DNA of 57,535 bases, from the IMG/VR virus record IMGVR_UViG_3300047564_002687, positions 1-57,535 of that record. One strand, written 5' to 3'. Below the pieces are notes generated by a model, which saw only the letters and a program-made list of their open reading frames with translations, did no database searches and was not told where the DNA came from. Every line of letters begins with the position of its first letter. Positions within the stretch are counted from its first letter, which is position 1. A program made the position numbers and the translations under genes. Of the stretch, positions 36,301 to 45,485 are shown one piece after another. Origin of the DNA: a virus.

Positions 36301-38773
36301 ATGTAAGAGAGATGTTGGTTACTTACTCAATGCTTTAATTAATGATCTCCGTTTAGGCGGAAACAACAATGTAATTAATACAGCACAATATTATTTCTCA
36401 AGTGGAACTCTTAAGTTTATTGAGTCTGGACAATTAACACAAACCAGAGCAACATTTGAGTATGCCAAGCATCTTGCCATCTGTGCGATGCGTAACTGGG
36501 ATACATTTAGAACAGCATCAAGCACAACTACAAACACAATTACCCTAGCTAATACAGATGGCATTGTTGTTGGTATGAGAGTGTATGAAGTGGCAACTGC
36601 TATCCCAACTGATGCTGCTTCACAAACAACAGCAAATGCTAACCTGACATCAAAAGGATATATTGCTTCAGTAAACAGAACAACTAATGTAGTTACTGTT
36701 TATGCCGGAAGAACTGGAACTACTTCTCCAAACCTAACTGGAAATCTTAAGTATAAATTTGTTCTTGAACAAGGATTGGGAGAAAACTGGGCATCTCCCG
36801 GAACTGCAGTTCCTGTTATTGATACTACAGTTGCTCAAGATTATAACTATGCTGCTGGTGAATGTGCAAATGTTGCTTCAGCAATCAATGTTCTTTATAC
36901 AACATTTGATCAGATTATTTCGGCATCATCTGCTACAGCAAATGTTAGTAACGGATCTACGGTTCTGTTTAACTCTTCAACTCTTGCGGACAATGATGTG
37001 ATTAGAGTATTTGGAGCACAGAATGATGCTCTGAATGGAGATCTCATCACAGTGAATGCTGAAGGTGGAACATTATTCTCATATGAATTAAATGTCCAAT
37101 TCCAAACTTCTTTTAGTGATAATATTGTTTATTATAAAAACACAAATTCAATTGAATTCAATGAACCAACTAAAGCAACTTATTTCACAGAAGAAGTTAT
37201 TTTAGAAGGTCTTGGATACTCACAAAACATTAACTACCTATATCCAGAAATTGATCTTGACAATCCAAAGTGGAATCCAAAACCATCTTTAACACAATAC
37301 AGAAAAGATGTAGGAAATACGATCATCAGAAACAATACACTAAACGAGGATGACTATGAAAGAATTAGTCAGTATTCTATTACTGCTGAATCCACTAAAG
37401 GAATTCTTAATAGTATTTTAACTGGTGGTGTTGGTGCTACAGGATTTAGAAATAGAATTTTTGCTGATATTGATCTGAATGCTGAATTTGGAGCTGGAGA
37501 AACAATTACTGATGAAGTGATGGAAAATCCTTATGTTGATCCAGATCTGAATGAGTATGGTGTCAACACAGCTCCGGTCCTTCAATTTGATCAAAACAAC
37601 GTTCCTCTGTTTACAGATCGTTGTATTATTTTTAATGCCGCAACTCCAATTTCTTTCTATCGCCCATCAATCATTCGTGCTTCTTCACATACTTGGGAAT
37701 ACGTTGGTTTTGGTCCTGGTAACTACTCAACTGGTCTACCTCAGTTCCAAGACATTACATTAACTCAGCAGCAGATTGTTAACTCCCAAACAATTGAGAG
37801 AGGTGGTGGATTCTGTGCTTCTTCAGGAACAAACTCAGAAGGTGATTTCTATATTGGAAACCAAGTTATTGACGCTAAAGGAAACCAGAGTAATACTCTA
37901 AACTTCCCAAGAGTCAAGACATCTGCTGAAAATAGACTGATTGATTATTCTAATTTAGATTCTCTGGCAGCAAATACATCATCTGCTTCATTCAATCCAT
38001 CTTCTTTTAGTGCTGTTCTAACTGCTTCACTACAAGCAATTCAGGAAGCACAAAGAAATTCGTTCAAATCATCAAATATTGAAACATCTATTCTTACAAC
38101 AGGAACACTGAAGATCAATAACAAAATTAGTATTTCAAATAATGTATTTGAGAACGAAGCAAATTTCCCAGTTGCTAGACAAGATACATACGGATTTAGT
38201 AGGAGAGCATCTATTAACTGGTTTAATGTGGATCCAACTTCGGAAGAATATCAAGGTTTATCTAATTCCTATATTAGTCCTGTTGATATTAGTGATTGGG
38301 CAAATGCTAACTCACTTGTCCCATCAGTTCCTGTTCCATGGACAACTGTTTACTCAGATCCAACCGTATTCAATGAAGTATCTAATGTGGGCGAAGTAGA
38401 TATTAACGCAACTCTCACTAAGTCAGTTAACTTTACTGTTACTGGAATTGATACAACAGATGAGAGATGGTATGATGCTGTGACCGATACAATTTCAATT
38501 CCTCTAGGAACTCCTGCTGATGATATTAACAACACAAACATCAACAATTATGAGGGTAGAGCTGGACAAATTTATATTAATTTCCCAGCAGATACAGTAA
38601 AAGCATCTTCAATTATTCCTACAAACATCTGGAAACCAGTTGAAAATACTTGGACTGGCGTGAGTCAGGTTGATGGTTCTGCTACTACATACTTACAGGG
38701 AAGTAAGTTTGTTGTGAGTTATTACATAACTGGAGGACAAATTATTTACTCAGTAAGCACAGTAGAATCGTAA
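30386..38773 (+). CDS. Giant beta-helix structural/tail fibre protein, 2795 residues
   Basis: Residues about 223-255 (ILYVSVDDENASDLP... INRPFKTIERALIEAAKR) and ILLFPGEYIIDN form the start of a right-handed beta-helix of the pectate-lyase/DUF1565 type. It continues through IVPRGTSIVGLDLRKTLIRP to the region VETGGDHSITNSNSNFGNSS (about residues 780-795). Helical CKRD...GGN modules lie at about 443-620 and 1938-2040. The N-terminus (FTFEQQRQEINLLADDLGD) is helical, probably for baseplate attachment. I would expect a peripheral fibre or adhesin that binds host surface polysaccharide. No catalytic residues can be assigned. Confidence 0.75.
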   Translation: MAKREVKRSFTFEQQRQEINLLADDLGDRAQLDALSTDGQNSLVGAINEIIDTPVDDVFVDEIGVSTQEQRMIFADAASFKPSASYDGAAGTNPESLDYSRIKYDYGAGTVSDRFTYNPNNKLLRVNNLKADLRNRNQDGTLSSLGQEVLSVGTNADSVTESETALYTGRLRTKITNAPIEIQQDLIKLEEKARMSLANSSAIDLTTGIDIGAYVNVTNNKKILYVSVDDENASDLPENDGSNINRPFKTIERALIEAAKRSYVGPGKGIEQGEPGADLFENFTILLFPGEYIIDNTPGVKEDGITPYTAADISEEIKSRPGEPYHTTTSFANELKKFNPKEGGLIVPRGTSIVGLDLRKTLIRPKYVPDPANDEVGRSALFRLTGACYIWQFTIKDNQTVPESHHKLTGFEYANYEQLEDYYRKIDKYSRTDEGADVGDRFLDAQNLLLDNKKFIAQLAVARTEIASSGFNGIVTNTTAAGDTVGQACADDVELLIEQVAYNLAYGGNDRVYDAAKFYKDNIGTTIQGEEEFSILVFNQARDISNQVVCNVTVDTSAFSNGTLNYTEPGGFKTQVFDYNILPDATVNPEDNTDPNNCANVRSSITTLWEILTETLQSIIDVGATNATIGTPAVTRATPTDAQDYIQRVEENRIVGFVQNKYLSDTVASASPYVFNISLRSVWGMCGLMSDGAQSTGLRSMVLAQYTGISLQRDDRAFILNGATTDQVEDPDQRHSDSLAEYRDDWRHYHVKSRNNSFLQIVSVFAVGQADHFVVETGGDHSITNSNSNFGNSSLSAVSHRTEIFNQDNGAYIVGIVPPRGLNPNAESKVNIYNIDFGTTLKKFNAAEVDAGDTKGFRKIYVKVNGQSLIKEADIPEYYSFIPETTTEQAELLVDDVNYLLGKRRYSDTYPEAIYARLPRNYADSTLATFASRLRANGYVSGGNSAKYDPRPTYSEGVITADSKSTSSDPVPAAAQIETSIKNYYILNDNNTSVETPDFFTSADPLASNAKHIGVPTTGGNSTARFKLLTGNNPATQFTIAVLESPIKTVAIQGNAAPTTGTPVVYKGVIGTPTPGTNEVAYTYNRKAFNLGGETVSQGLNATFEITRVNGTVGQQTSGNYVIKVLTSGINYNVGDSFSIPGTSLGGISPDNDLTIHVVAVTNSGEGFKRGNDFRVTFTDSTVPATSKIVRLYIKDATLPQGIFVDTNDLYEFDSLTNANYDIPSGGFDAQYYVGLSSTNSVDPWDFLGKWGVPEQGTYDTVVNTEFSFIRTKGGSGFSAANGFNTITIPGSIFYGTDNVNDLVIKIDAVGGNTVTTKNYNDNGTTPKRRYYGWEFARTVGSEYYGRLVLLVDDERTGGTQIIEGVPSSFAYNNAGTRFTGFGSNQQGYPATATTIGGLNQDRTITTIVNNLNNTFTLTLDNPPGVTRSPFYKGDEIILLNTANIGNTASLDGTYKVVTVTQDAGNDLVTFNVADIDLNAITSWQGTGTARKISEEVTIEVKLSILSVGGNEGEVTAIYPRDWNFTIDGDEDLIPGELSDQNFAVGWDKSGSGFSFDDIFLLNTGAGTSLLPENTITFSAATLEVLPAKTYSPSSIKESGYLPGSSLGVRYLPYDETLSLENNTVTYGAADSTVNESLSLLKRITQRVDSNASAALESSDGFEFNDNIVNTLYMKRIQDTRSSNGNSELLWRLICKLPKDGFNNLKLRAPEEKFVIHLKDPGLGFADETLDFPFVYDHAEIGKLRNVKVISGTTQASRNNATVTISNITSRQYIKPARRGGDGVTYLTYPTYSSTIGAETLAPSGGSFSVKYGPTGIPISATVVSEGKCYNNGDRIILNDGLSGTITLEVTKATTTYPRSFYVQKVEPIVEYEYNVRDGYYLLTVLDGNIHTYYNQQTNTNSEDDKRIVYGKQRLIGFEDLDIPPDGILSEINHRKQDASDLIEKNRLFIQTEANGYLKNAFPGFTNPSENRCKRDVGYLLNALINDLRLGGNNNVINTAQYYFSSGTLKFIESGQLTQTRATFEYAKHLAICAMRNWDTFRTASSTTTNTITLANTDGIVVGMRVYEVATAIPTDAASQTTANANLTSKGYIASVNRTTNVVTVYAGRTGTTSPNLTGNLKYKFVLEQGLGENWASPGTAVPVIDTTVAQDYNYAAGECANVASAINVLYTTFDQIISASSATANVSNGSTVLFNSSTLADNDVIRVFGAQNDALNGDLITVNAEGGTLFSYELNVQFQTSFSDNIVYYKNTNSIEFNEPTKATYFTEEVILEGLGYSQNINYLYPEIDLDNPKWNPKPSLTQYRKDVGNTIIRNNTLNEDDYERISQYSITAESTKGILNSILTGGVGATGFRNRIFADIDLNAEFGAGETITDEVMENPYVDPDLNEYGVNTAPVLQFDQNNVPLFTDRCIIFNAATPISFYRPSIIRASSHTWEYVGFGPGNYSTGLPQFQDITLTQQQIVNSQTIERGGGFCASSGTNSEGDFYIGNQVIDAKGNQSNTLNFPRVKTSAENRLIDYSNLDSLAANTSSASFNPSSFSAVLTASLQAIQEAQRNSFKSSNIETSILTTGTLKINNKISISNNVFENEANFPVARQDTYGFSRRASINWFNVDPTSEEYQGLSNSYISPVDISDWANANSLVPSVPVPWTTVYSDPTVFNEVSNVGEVDINATLTKSVNFTVTGIDTTDERWYDAVTDTISIPLGTPADDINNTNINNYEGRAGQIYINFPADTVKASSIIPTNIWKPVENTWTGVSQVDGSATTYLQGSKFVVSYYITGGQIIYSVSTVES

Positions 38774-38779
38774 TAAAAG

Positions 38780-41700
38780 ATGGCAGTACCTATTGGTTTT
38801 ATACGAAATAAGAACCCCAATTTAAATTTAAGGGGTGCCTTAAAAATTGACGCTATTTTTGCTACAGATAATGATCTACCTGGAACAGAAGCATTCCAGG
38901 GATGGTTAGCAAACAATAATGTAGTGACTAGTTTTAATGACGCATTGATTCAGAATAAAATTGGCGTTGTTGATACAGAAGGATTCAATATTTCTGCTGC
39001 CAATAGATTTGCCTTTACTACTATGAGTGAAGGTAAGAGAGTTAACACTAAAGAATTAATTCTAGTAAGATTTCAAAATTCTATTGACCCATCAAAGACG
39101 CCATCTTTTGTAAAGGGACAATACATTGATTTTGAATCTAATGGACAACCTTTTGGATCTGTAATTGGACCATCAAATGGAAAGGGATATGAAATTTTTA
39201 GTGTTTATCGTGAAAAGGATATTCTAGTTAATAGCATAGCAACGGTTCAGGATGGAAGTAATTGGATTGTAACAATTCAATGCGATCCAAAAGAAGATTT
39301 ACAGGAGTTTAGTGCTAGCACAAGTACAGGAAATAATTATCAAGATGGCGATCATGTAGTTATAAGTGGAATTACTCCAACCGCATTTAATGGATCATAT
39401 GATATTTTTAATGTTACTTCTACTGGTTTTAGTTATATTTTACCAAGCAATCCAGGAACATATCAATTTGGCGGAAAATTTTATCTGGCAACAAAAGAAT
39501 TATTGTTAACTGAGGTTAATAGGGCAACATCATTAAATTCAAGTTGGGCATCTGGAACTTTCAATATCAATTTATCTGGCGCTATAGTGCAAGGGAGAAT
39601 TCTTGAAGGTCAATTTGTTACTAGTGCAAGTGGTGGTATATCTTCCGGAACTACGGTTGTAAATTACAGTAACATTACAAATACTTTAACTCTATCAAAT
39701 GTAACTACTGCTGCTCGCACAAATGTAACTTTAGAATTTGCGGCAGCTGCGACTAATGACATTGTAATTCCTACCGGAGCAATCGTTCCAGATTTCAATA
39801 CTCGTGGACTGGAACAACCTGAAGGATTGAAATTTGCAAATGCTGGATCGGTTGTTGAATCATTTGCCATTAAATCTCCAATCAATTATTATGTTTACGG
39901 TGACTCACGATTAAAATATTTTTGGTCAACTTTTGATTCTAGATTAACTAATACAGTATTAACCCAACCAGTATTTGATGGGTGGTCTCAAAATTTCTTA
40001 AGCGACGGATTTTCTAATCTTTACAATAATGCAAACCCCCAACAAGGAGTTACTGCTCAATTAATTGGAGATGGTAACGTATTTGCTACTGAAGATACTT
40101 TTAATAATGTTGTGAAAACTTTAGGTGTTGATCGTGGATCAGGAACTAGTTTTAATGATGACTATACGCCACAGGGGAGATCTGCTTTACTTTATATTTC
40201 TGCTACAGATTCACAAGGATTAACTGGCGCTTCAGGAGGAAGAAATAGAGGAACATCGACGCCAGCATATTCTGTATCAGAAGCTATTACTGCTGTAAGA
40301 GATAACAGAGGATATTGGGTTGGAGTTATTGGCGGATCATTTACTAGTGGTTGTCAAAATGAAATTCAAACATTCCGTAAAGATTCAACGGATGGAATTT
40401 TAGGAGACCCAAGAGGATTTGTTCCCATTAAGGGGGAAGTAACAAGTCTTCGTGTTGGTGCTGCTATTACATCAGTATCTTATAATTCCGGAACTTCAGA
40501 AGTTACATGCACAACTTATTACGATCACAAACTTGGAAATAATGGGGCAACTAGAAGAGTTAGAATTAAAAATGCTCCAAGAGCAGTTGCTATGGAAGGT
40601 TTGCGGGATGTAACTATTCTCACAGCAAAAACATTTAAATTTGTATTGCCAATTAACCCAGTTTCGTCAGCAAAGGTTGATTTTGATGATTATGGTTATG
40701 TTTTAGATGTCACTTCACTATTAACTGTTCCGTCTGGATTTTACAGAAAATCAACTTTAAAGTATGTCAACAGTATGTCAACTTTAAATGATAGTAGAAC
40801 TTTGGCAAGTCCTCCAGGAATAGGTCTAGATAGAAAAAATATATTAGTAACTCTTCGCGTAACAGAAACTACAGGAACCCTTCAATTTTTTAGTTCATAT
40901 CCGATTGGGGACTTCTTTATTGGACTACCTGAGACTCCTGGCGGAGGAACAAATTATTATGCATATCCAGGAGATGGTAGAGATATTAAATTTAAAGTTA
41001 ATGTAACTAATCAAGGATCACTTGAATATATTCAAACAACATTATTAAATTCAGGAACTGATGAAGTATCTCCAAGGGAAGAATTTTTTACAACTTTGTA
41101 TGTTGCGGAATTTACAGCAGATGTGATTGGACAAAATATTAATGGTAATCAAATAACTGTAAATAATATTAATATTTTTAACAATGGTGGAGAAGGTAGA
41201 GATTTTACTATTTTAAACACTGGTGGATCTGGATATAACAATGGAATTCTTACTGGTGATCCTCCGGAATTTGCAACTACATTTGCTGCAGATGATGTGA
41301 CAACTACGCCAACTTCAGGAACTGGATCTGGATTAAAATTTAACATTCAAGTTATATCAGGAGCAATAACTTCTGTTGTTATTTCTGATAGAGGATCTGG
41401 ATATAAACCGGGAGACACTGGACAAATTAATGCTCCCACGGGAGGAAATGTAACTACAAAGGCAACATACACAGTTAAAAATATCAGTGATGATCAAACA
41501 CTAGAGTTATCATTTAATATTAGTGGTGGTGTTGGATCTGGTGATCCAGGATTAAATTTAAATCTTATTCCCACATTGATTGGAATTAATTCAATTACGG
41601 CAAATCCGACACCGGGAGAATATGTAATTACATTGAATAAAAATCTTGGTGATACTATTATTGGTGAGCAGGTATCATTTACATATCCAAACGATAATAG

Positions 41701-44700
41701 AAGAGTTAGTATATTTGTAAAACCTTCTAATAATTTTAAAGATATTTCTGTCACTCCAGCGTCAATTGCCGCTAATCCAGCATTGGCAACCTCAGATGCT
41801 TTTATTACATTTTCTGGATACGGATATACAGAACAAGATGTATTGACTCCTTCCGAAGTTACTAATGCTCCAGCAACAATTACCAATGCTGTATATACTT
41901 CAGATACTAAAATATCTGTTGATGGATTCTTATACGAAGGTCAGTCTATAATTGGAACTCAATCATTTATTAAATCCGGATTAACTGGAGATTTTGCTGA
42001 GGGTGGTGTTGGTGCTGCCTTTAATATTAAGCAAACTGCTGGTGGAACATACAATGTTTCTATTTTGGACCAGGGATCTAATTTTAGTGTTGGTGAAAAA
42101 ATTGTAGTCCCAGGTGCTGAATTGAATGGTGGTATTGCTTCAGCAACCTTTGTTTCATTACAATCAAATGGAACTGGATATACAGATGGCACATATACTA
42201 ATATTGCTGCAACTACTAATGTTGGAAGTGGTCTCACTTTAAATTTTGACGTGATTGCTGGATCTATTGATCCAACATCAGTTGAGGTAAATAATGGAGG
42301 CACTGGAATTCCTATTGAAACTACTGGAACAATTACCGGAATTTCAAATACTAGTCCTGCCACATTTACAGTTGAATCTACTTTAAATGATCTTGTAATT
42401 ACAGTTACTAAAGTTGATGACAATTCAAGAGTAACTTTAACTACCCAAAATCCTCATAATTTTGTCCCTCCCTTAGGAAGAACAACGATTGATATTTTAG
42501 TTGAAGGAATAACATCAACATTATCTACAGGTAAAGGTTTTAATGGTAGATTTACTGCTGAAGTTGCTGATAGTGTTACACTCGTTTATAATATTTCTTA
42601 CAATCCAGGAACTCGGATAAGTGGAGGAACTGCCTATAATGTTTCTGTTGACGTTGTTAATGATACCTTTGCTAGTTTCTCTAACAAATTATTCTTTAAT
42701 ATCAATCAACCGACAAATGATCCCGTATATCCTTACATTAGGTTTATAAACAATGCCACATATAATGGAGTTAATGTAAGCGTTGAAACAACTGCTCCAC
42801 ATGGTTTATCAATTAACCAAGAAGTTAGAGTTTCTGGAATCAGAACATCAAGAGCTGGAAGTGATTGGAACTCAGGAAAAGCAATAGTTTTAGCAACTGG
42901 TTTTACCGCAACCACATTTTCATACGCAAAAGTTGTTGGTGGTGGAAATCCAGGCGTTTATGTAAGTGGAGGAGAAGTTACAAATCCATATGTAAAAGTT
43001 CTTGGTGGTATTTACACAAAAGATTTCAATCGTATTATATTTGTTAACACAAAGGACACTCCCCAAGATGGAATTCCATCTGATAAAACTCAAGACTTTT
43101 TAGTTAGGGATATTAATTTTAGACAGATATCAAATGATGGATTTAATGTTCAGGATGGACCAAAGCATAATTTTTATATTTTAAATTCAAATACTTTGGC
43201 GATTACAAGAAGATTAAACATTCCAATTACATCAATTACATATATTCCGGAATCGCTTGAGTATGAAGTGACTTGTTCGCAACCACATGGATTATGGGAA
43301 GGGAACGCGATCAGTATAGCAGTTACAGGAGGAACTCCATCTCCAATTGATCCCGATTTATACAATACTCCTACTGGAAATGTCTCACCAGATGAAGTAA
43401 CTTTAAAAGTCTCCGATACAGTTTTTAGATATACAGTTTATAGAATTGGAAGAGATCCTGCTACACCAGTTAGTATAACATCAGTTACCGGAACAGTTAA
43501 CAAACCAATTGGTGTTGGAACTGGAGATGAAGATATATTTGTTGGACCAACAAATGCTGGAAATGCTAGGGATATTGTTAAATTTACAGGACTTACTGGT
43601 GCTCCAGGAATTAGCAATGAGAAATTTTATTATATTGTGAACGCTGAGCAATCTAGTGCAAATAATACATCTTACATTACTTTTAGACTATCAAATACTA
43701 AAAATGGTGCCCCAATTTCATTCTCATTAGATATCTCTAGTGCGACTTATAATAGATCATTGGAGAAAGCAATTATCCAAGTTCCAGGAACTACACCACA
43801 TGGACTACTTCTTGGAAATGAAGTTAACATTACTGGTGTTTCTTCGCAGGCATATAATGGATTAGTAACATTAACTGATATTATTTCTCCAACTATATTT
43901 GCGTATTCATTACCAGCATCTCAAGGAATACCAGATACAACAAATCAAAGTATTACAAAAGTATTGCGAGTTGGAACACCAGGATCGGTTGTTACTAAAA
44001 GGGTAGAGGCATCCTTAACAAATTTGAGAAATTTAGTTATTAGAACAACTGGAGGTGGAGATACTACATTAAAAGATATTGCTGTTGGAATGAGAATTAC
44101 AACTGCAACAACTGGAGTTGGAAGTTCCGGTGTCGCTTTACCAAACTCAGCAACAACAGTTTATTTAGTTACTGGGTGGAATCCATCAACTAGAACTATT
44201 ACAATAGATAGAGATATTGCTGCGGCAATTACAGTGAATAATGCTAATTGTGAAATTACATTGAGCGCAAATGTAACTGGTTCAAAAGCAATCGCATTTA
44301 CAAGAAGTGTAGATGCAACTCCAGGAACTTATACTGGACTCAATCAAGTTCAAGTTGGTCAGAGAGTGAATAATGGAACAACAACAGCAATTCCTACTGG
44401 TGCTGAAATCATGTCAGTATATTCTAGCACACAGGATATTCCTGGAACTACAGAAACAAATACTTATTATATGGCAACATTGGATTTACCACTGACGGGA
44501 AATATAATAAATTTACAAACAGTTACTGTAAATGATAATTTAGCATCTTATAAATCAATAAGACTTCGCAATTTTACAGGAACTCCACTAATTGGATCGG
44601 AAATTGTTAATGTTGACGGAAGCAATAATACAATACCAACCTTTGAAACTGGAACTACTATAACATCAGTTAAAACTTATACGGTTGGGGCAACTAGTGG

Positions 44701-45244
44701 ATATATTATTGGCGTAAGTAATGACCTGCTTACAAATTTAACAACTGGAACTGTTAAGGTGTATCCAAACTCAAACGCAGGGTCTGGAGGAACTGTTACT
44801 GGTAAAGTTGCTACTATTACTAGTGATGTGATTAATAATCAAAATACAGATCTTAGGGGTCAAACACAACTTACGGCCGATGTTGCCGGTTGGGACCATG
44901 TTGCTCTTGCTAGAGATACTGGTGGTGCTTTGTTTTTCCAACTTGGATTTGTCAAGACATGCGCTGGAGCATTTGGAGATACTACAATCACAGCAACCAA
45001 TACCACAGATTTAAACCTAGTATTACCGGGATACGGAGTTTACGGTGATGGTGTTGCTCCTGGTGCTACTGTCGTAGGTATATCAGGTGGTGTAATTACA
45101 TTATCCAATCCAAATGTTGGAATAGTCAATGGATATGTAGGGTTTGCCAGACCAAGCAGTGTTTCTATCTTCCCTAAATACACACAGGAGTTCGGAAGAA
45201 TTCTTGGTAAAACTTTTGCCGAATGGTTATTTAAAATTGCTTGA
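38780..45244 (+). CDS. Giant repeat-rich structural protein, 2154 residues
   Basis: The N-terminus (MAVPIGFIRNKNPNLNLRGA, LKIDAIFATDND) is followed by beta modules of two kinds. GxGY modules lie at about 41218, 41389, 42061 and 42170 (GGSGYNNG, RGSGYKPGD). HGL modules lie at about 42440, 42800, 43270 and 43790 (APHGLSINQEVRVSGI, QPHGLWEGN, TPHGLLLGNEVNITGV). The C-terminus (YPKYTQEFGRILGKTFAEWL) is conserved-looking. It probably makes a long fibre or adhesin. There is no enzyme signature. Confidence 0.7.
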   Translation: MAVPIGFIRNKNPNLNLRGALKIDAIFATDNDLPGTEAFQGWLANNNVVTSFNDALIQNKIGVVDTEGFNISAANRFAFTTMSEGKRVNTKELILVRFQNSIDPSKTPSFVKGQYIDFESNGQPFGSVIGPSNGKGYEIFSVYREKDILVNSIATVQDGSNWIVTIQCDPKEDLQEFSASTSTGNNYQDGDHVVISGITPTAFNGSYDIFNVTSTGFSYILPSNPGTYQFGGKFYLATKELLLTEVNRATSLNSSWASGTFNINLSGAIVQGRILEGQFVTSASGGISSGTTVVNYSNITNTLTLSNVTTAARTNVTLEFAAAATNDIVIPTGAIVPDFNTRGLEQPEGLKFANAGSVVESFAIKSPINYYVYGDSRLKYFWSTFDSRLTNTVLTQPVFDGWSQNFLSDGFSNLYNNANPQQGVTAQLIGDGNVFATEDTFNNVVKTLGVDRGSGTSFNDDYTPQGRSALLYISATDSQGLTGASGGRNRGTSTPAYSVSEAITAVRDNRGYWVGVIGGSFTSGCQNEIQTFRKDSTDGILGDPRGFVPIKGEVTSLRVGAAITSVSYNSGTSEVTCTTYYDHKLGNNGATRRVRIKNAPRAVAMEGLRDVTILTAKTFKFVLPINPVSSAKVDFDDYGYVLDVTSLLTVPSGFYRKSTLKYVNSMSTLNDSRTLASPPGIGLDRKNILVTLRVTETTGTLQFFSSYPIGDFFIGLPETPGGGTNYYAYPGDGRDIKFKVNVTNQGSLEYIQTTLLNSGTDEVSPREEFFTTLYVAEFTADVIGQNINGNQITVNNINIFNNGGEGRDFTILNTGGSGYNNGILTGDPPEFATTFAADDVTTTPTSGTGSGLKFNIQVISGAITSVVISDRGSGYKPGDTGQINAPTGGNVTTKATYTVKNISDDQTLELSFNISGGVGSGDPGLNLNLIPTLIGINSITANPTPGEYVITLNKNLGDTIIGEQVSFTYPNDNRRVSIFVKPSNNFKDISVTPASIAANPALATSDAFITFSGYGYTEQDVLTPSEVTNAPATITNAVYTSDTKISVDGFLYEGQSIIGTQSFIKSGLTGDFAEGGVGAAFNIKQTAGGTYNVSILDQGSNFSVGEKIVVPGAELNGGIASATFVSLQSNGTGYTDGTYTNIAATTNVGSGLTLNFDVIAGSIDPTSVEVNNGGTGIPIETTGTITGISNTSPATFTVESTLNDLVITVTKVDDNSRVTLTTQNPHNFVPPLGRTTIDILVEGITSTLSTGKGFNGRFTAEVADSVTLVYNISYNPGTRISGGTAYNVSVDVVNDTFASFSNKLFFNINQPTNDPVYPYIRFINNATYNGVNVSVETTAPHGLSINQEVRVSGIRTSRAGSDWNSGKAIVLATGFTATTFSYAKVVGGGNPGVYVSGGEVTNPYVKVLGGIYTKDFNRIIFVNTKDTPQDGIPSDKTQDFLVRDINFRQISNDGFNVQDGPKHNFYILNSNTLAITRRLNIPITSITYIPESLEYEVTCSQPHGLWEGNAISIAVTGGTPSPIDPDLYNTPTGNVSPDEVTLKVSDTVFRYTVYRIGRDPATPVSITSVTGTVNKPIGVGTGDEDIFVGPTNAGNARDIVKFTGLTGAPGISNEKFYYIVNAEQSSANNTSYITFRLSNTKNGAPISFSLDISSATYNRSLEKAIIQVPGTTPHGLLLGNEVNITGVSSQAYNGLVTLTDIISPTIFAYSLPASQGIPDTTNQSITKVLRVGTPGSVVTKRVEASLTNLRNLVIRTTGGGDTTLKDIAVGMRITTATTGVGSSGVALPNSATTVYLVTGWNPSTRTITIDRDIAAAITVNNANCEITLSANVTGSKAIAFTRSVDATPGTYTGLNQVQVGQRVNNGTTTAIPTGAEIMSVYSSTQDIPGTTETNTYYMATLDLPLTGNIINLQTVTVNDNLASYKSIRLRNFTGTPLIGSEIVNVDGSNNTIPTFETGTTITSVKTYTVGATSGYIIGVSNDLLTNLTTGTVKVYPNSNAGSGGTVTGKVATITSDVINNQNTDLRGQTQLTADVAGWDHVALARDTGGALFFQLGFVKTCAGAFGDTTITATNTTDLNLVLPGYGVYGDGVAPGATVVGISGGVITLSNPNVGIVNGYVGFARPSSVSIFPKYTQEFGRILGKTFAEWLFKIA

Positions 45245-45251
45245 TAAAACT

Positions 45252-45440
45252 ATGGAAACATCTAAATTAAGAGAAAATTTTGAGGCGCAGCTGAAAAAAA
45301 TTAATGAAACAATTGTTGGTATTGAAAATGATCTAGAGAGAGCTAAAGAATATAAAGCAAAACTTGTCGGTGGTATGGAAACATTAGACATTTTAGAAAG
45401 GGGAGAAATTCCAGAAGAAATGCCTGGAATTACAGAGTGA
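45252..45440 (+). CDS. Small coiled-coil protein, 62 residues
   Basis: The product METSKLRENFEAQLKKINET, then IVGIENDLERAKEYKAKLVG..., is a continuous heptad helix with an acidic end. The frame is open further upstream, but ATG 45252, just after the giant gene's stop at 45244, is the natural start. The stop is followed by the hairpin with a late promoter in its loop. Function unknown; possible fibre assembly partner. Confidence 0.7.
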   Translation: METSKLRENFEAQLKKINETIVGIENDLERAKEYKAKLVGGMETLDILERGEIPEEMPGITE

Positions 45441-45448
45441 TCTAAATT

Positions 45449-45483
45449 TCCCCCTTCCATAAATAGTTGAGAAGGGGGATTTT
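45449..45483 (+). promoter_or_regulatory. Hairpin with a late promoter in its loop and the Shine-Dalgarno in its 3' arm
   Basis: TCCCCCTTC (45449-45457) pairs with GAAGGGGGA (45471-45479), followed by TTTT-type sequence. The 13-base loop is CATAAATAGTTGA, which contains ATAAATA (45459-45465). The 3' arm's G-run lies 7 bases before ATG 45486. It can act as terminator, promoter and ribosome-site control. Confidence 0.7.
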
Positions 45484-45485
45484 CT

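Noticed and set aside
21995-38773. Naming the giant proteins gp9, gp10, gp11 or gp12
   Set aside because: Only the position suggests it; no sequence features of these T4 proteins could be seen.
45144-45251. Start at 45144 for the 62-residue coiled-coil protein
   Set aside because: It would lie inside the giant gene for 100 bases; ATG 45252 follows its stop and begins the heptads.
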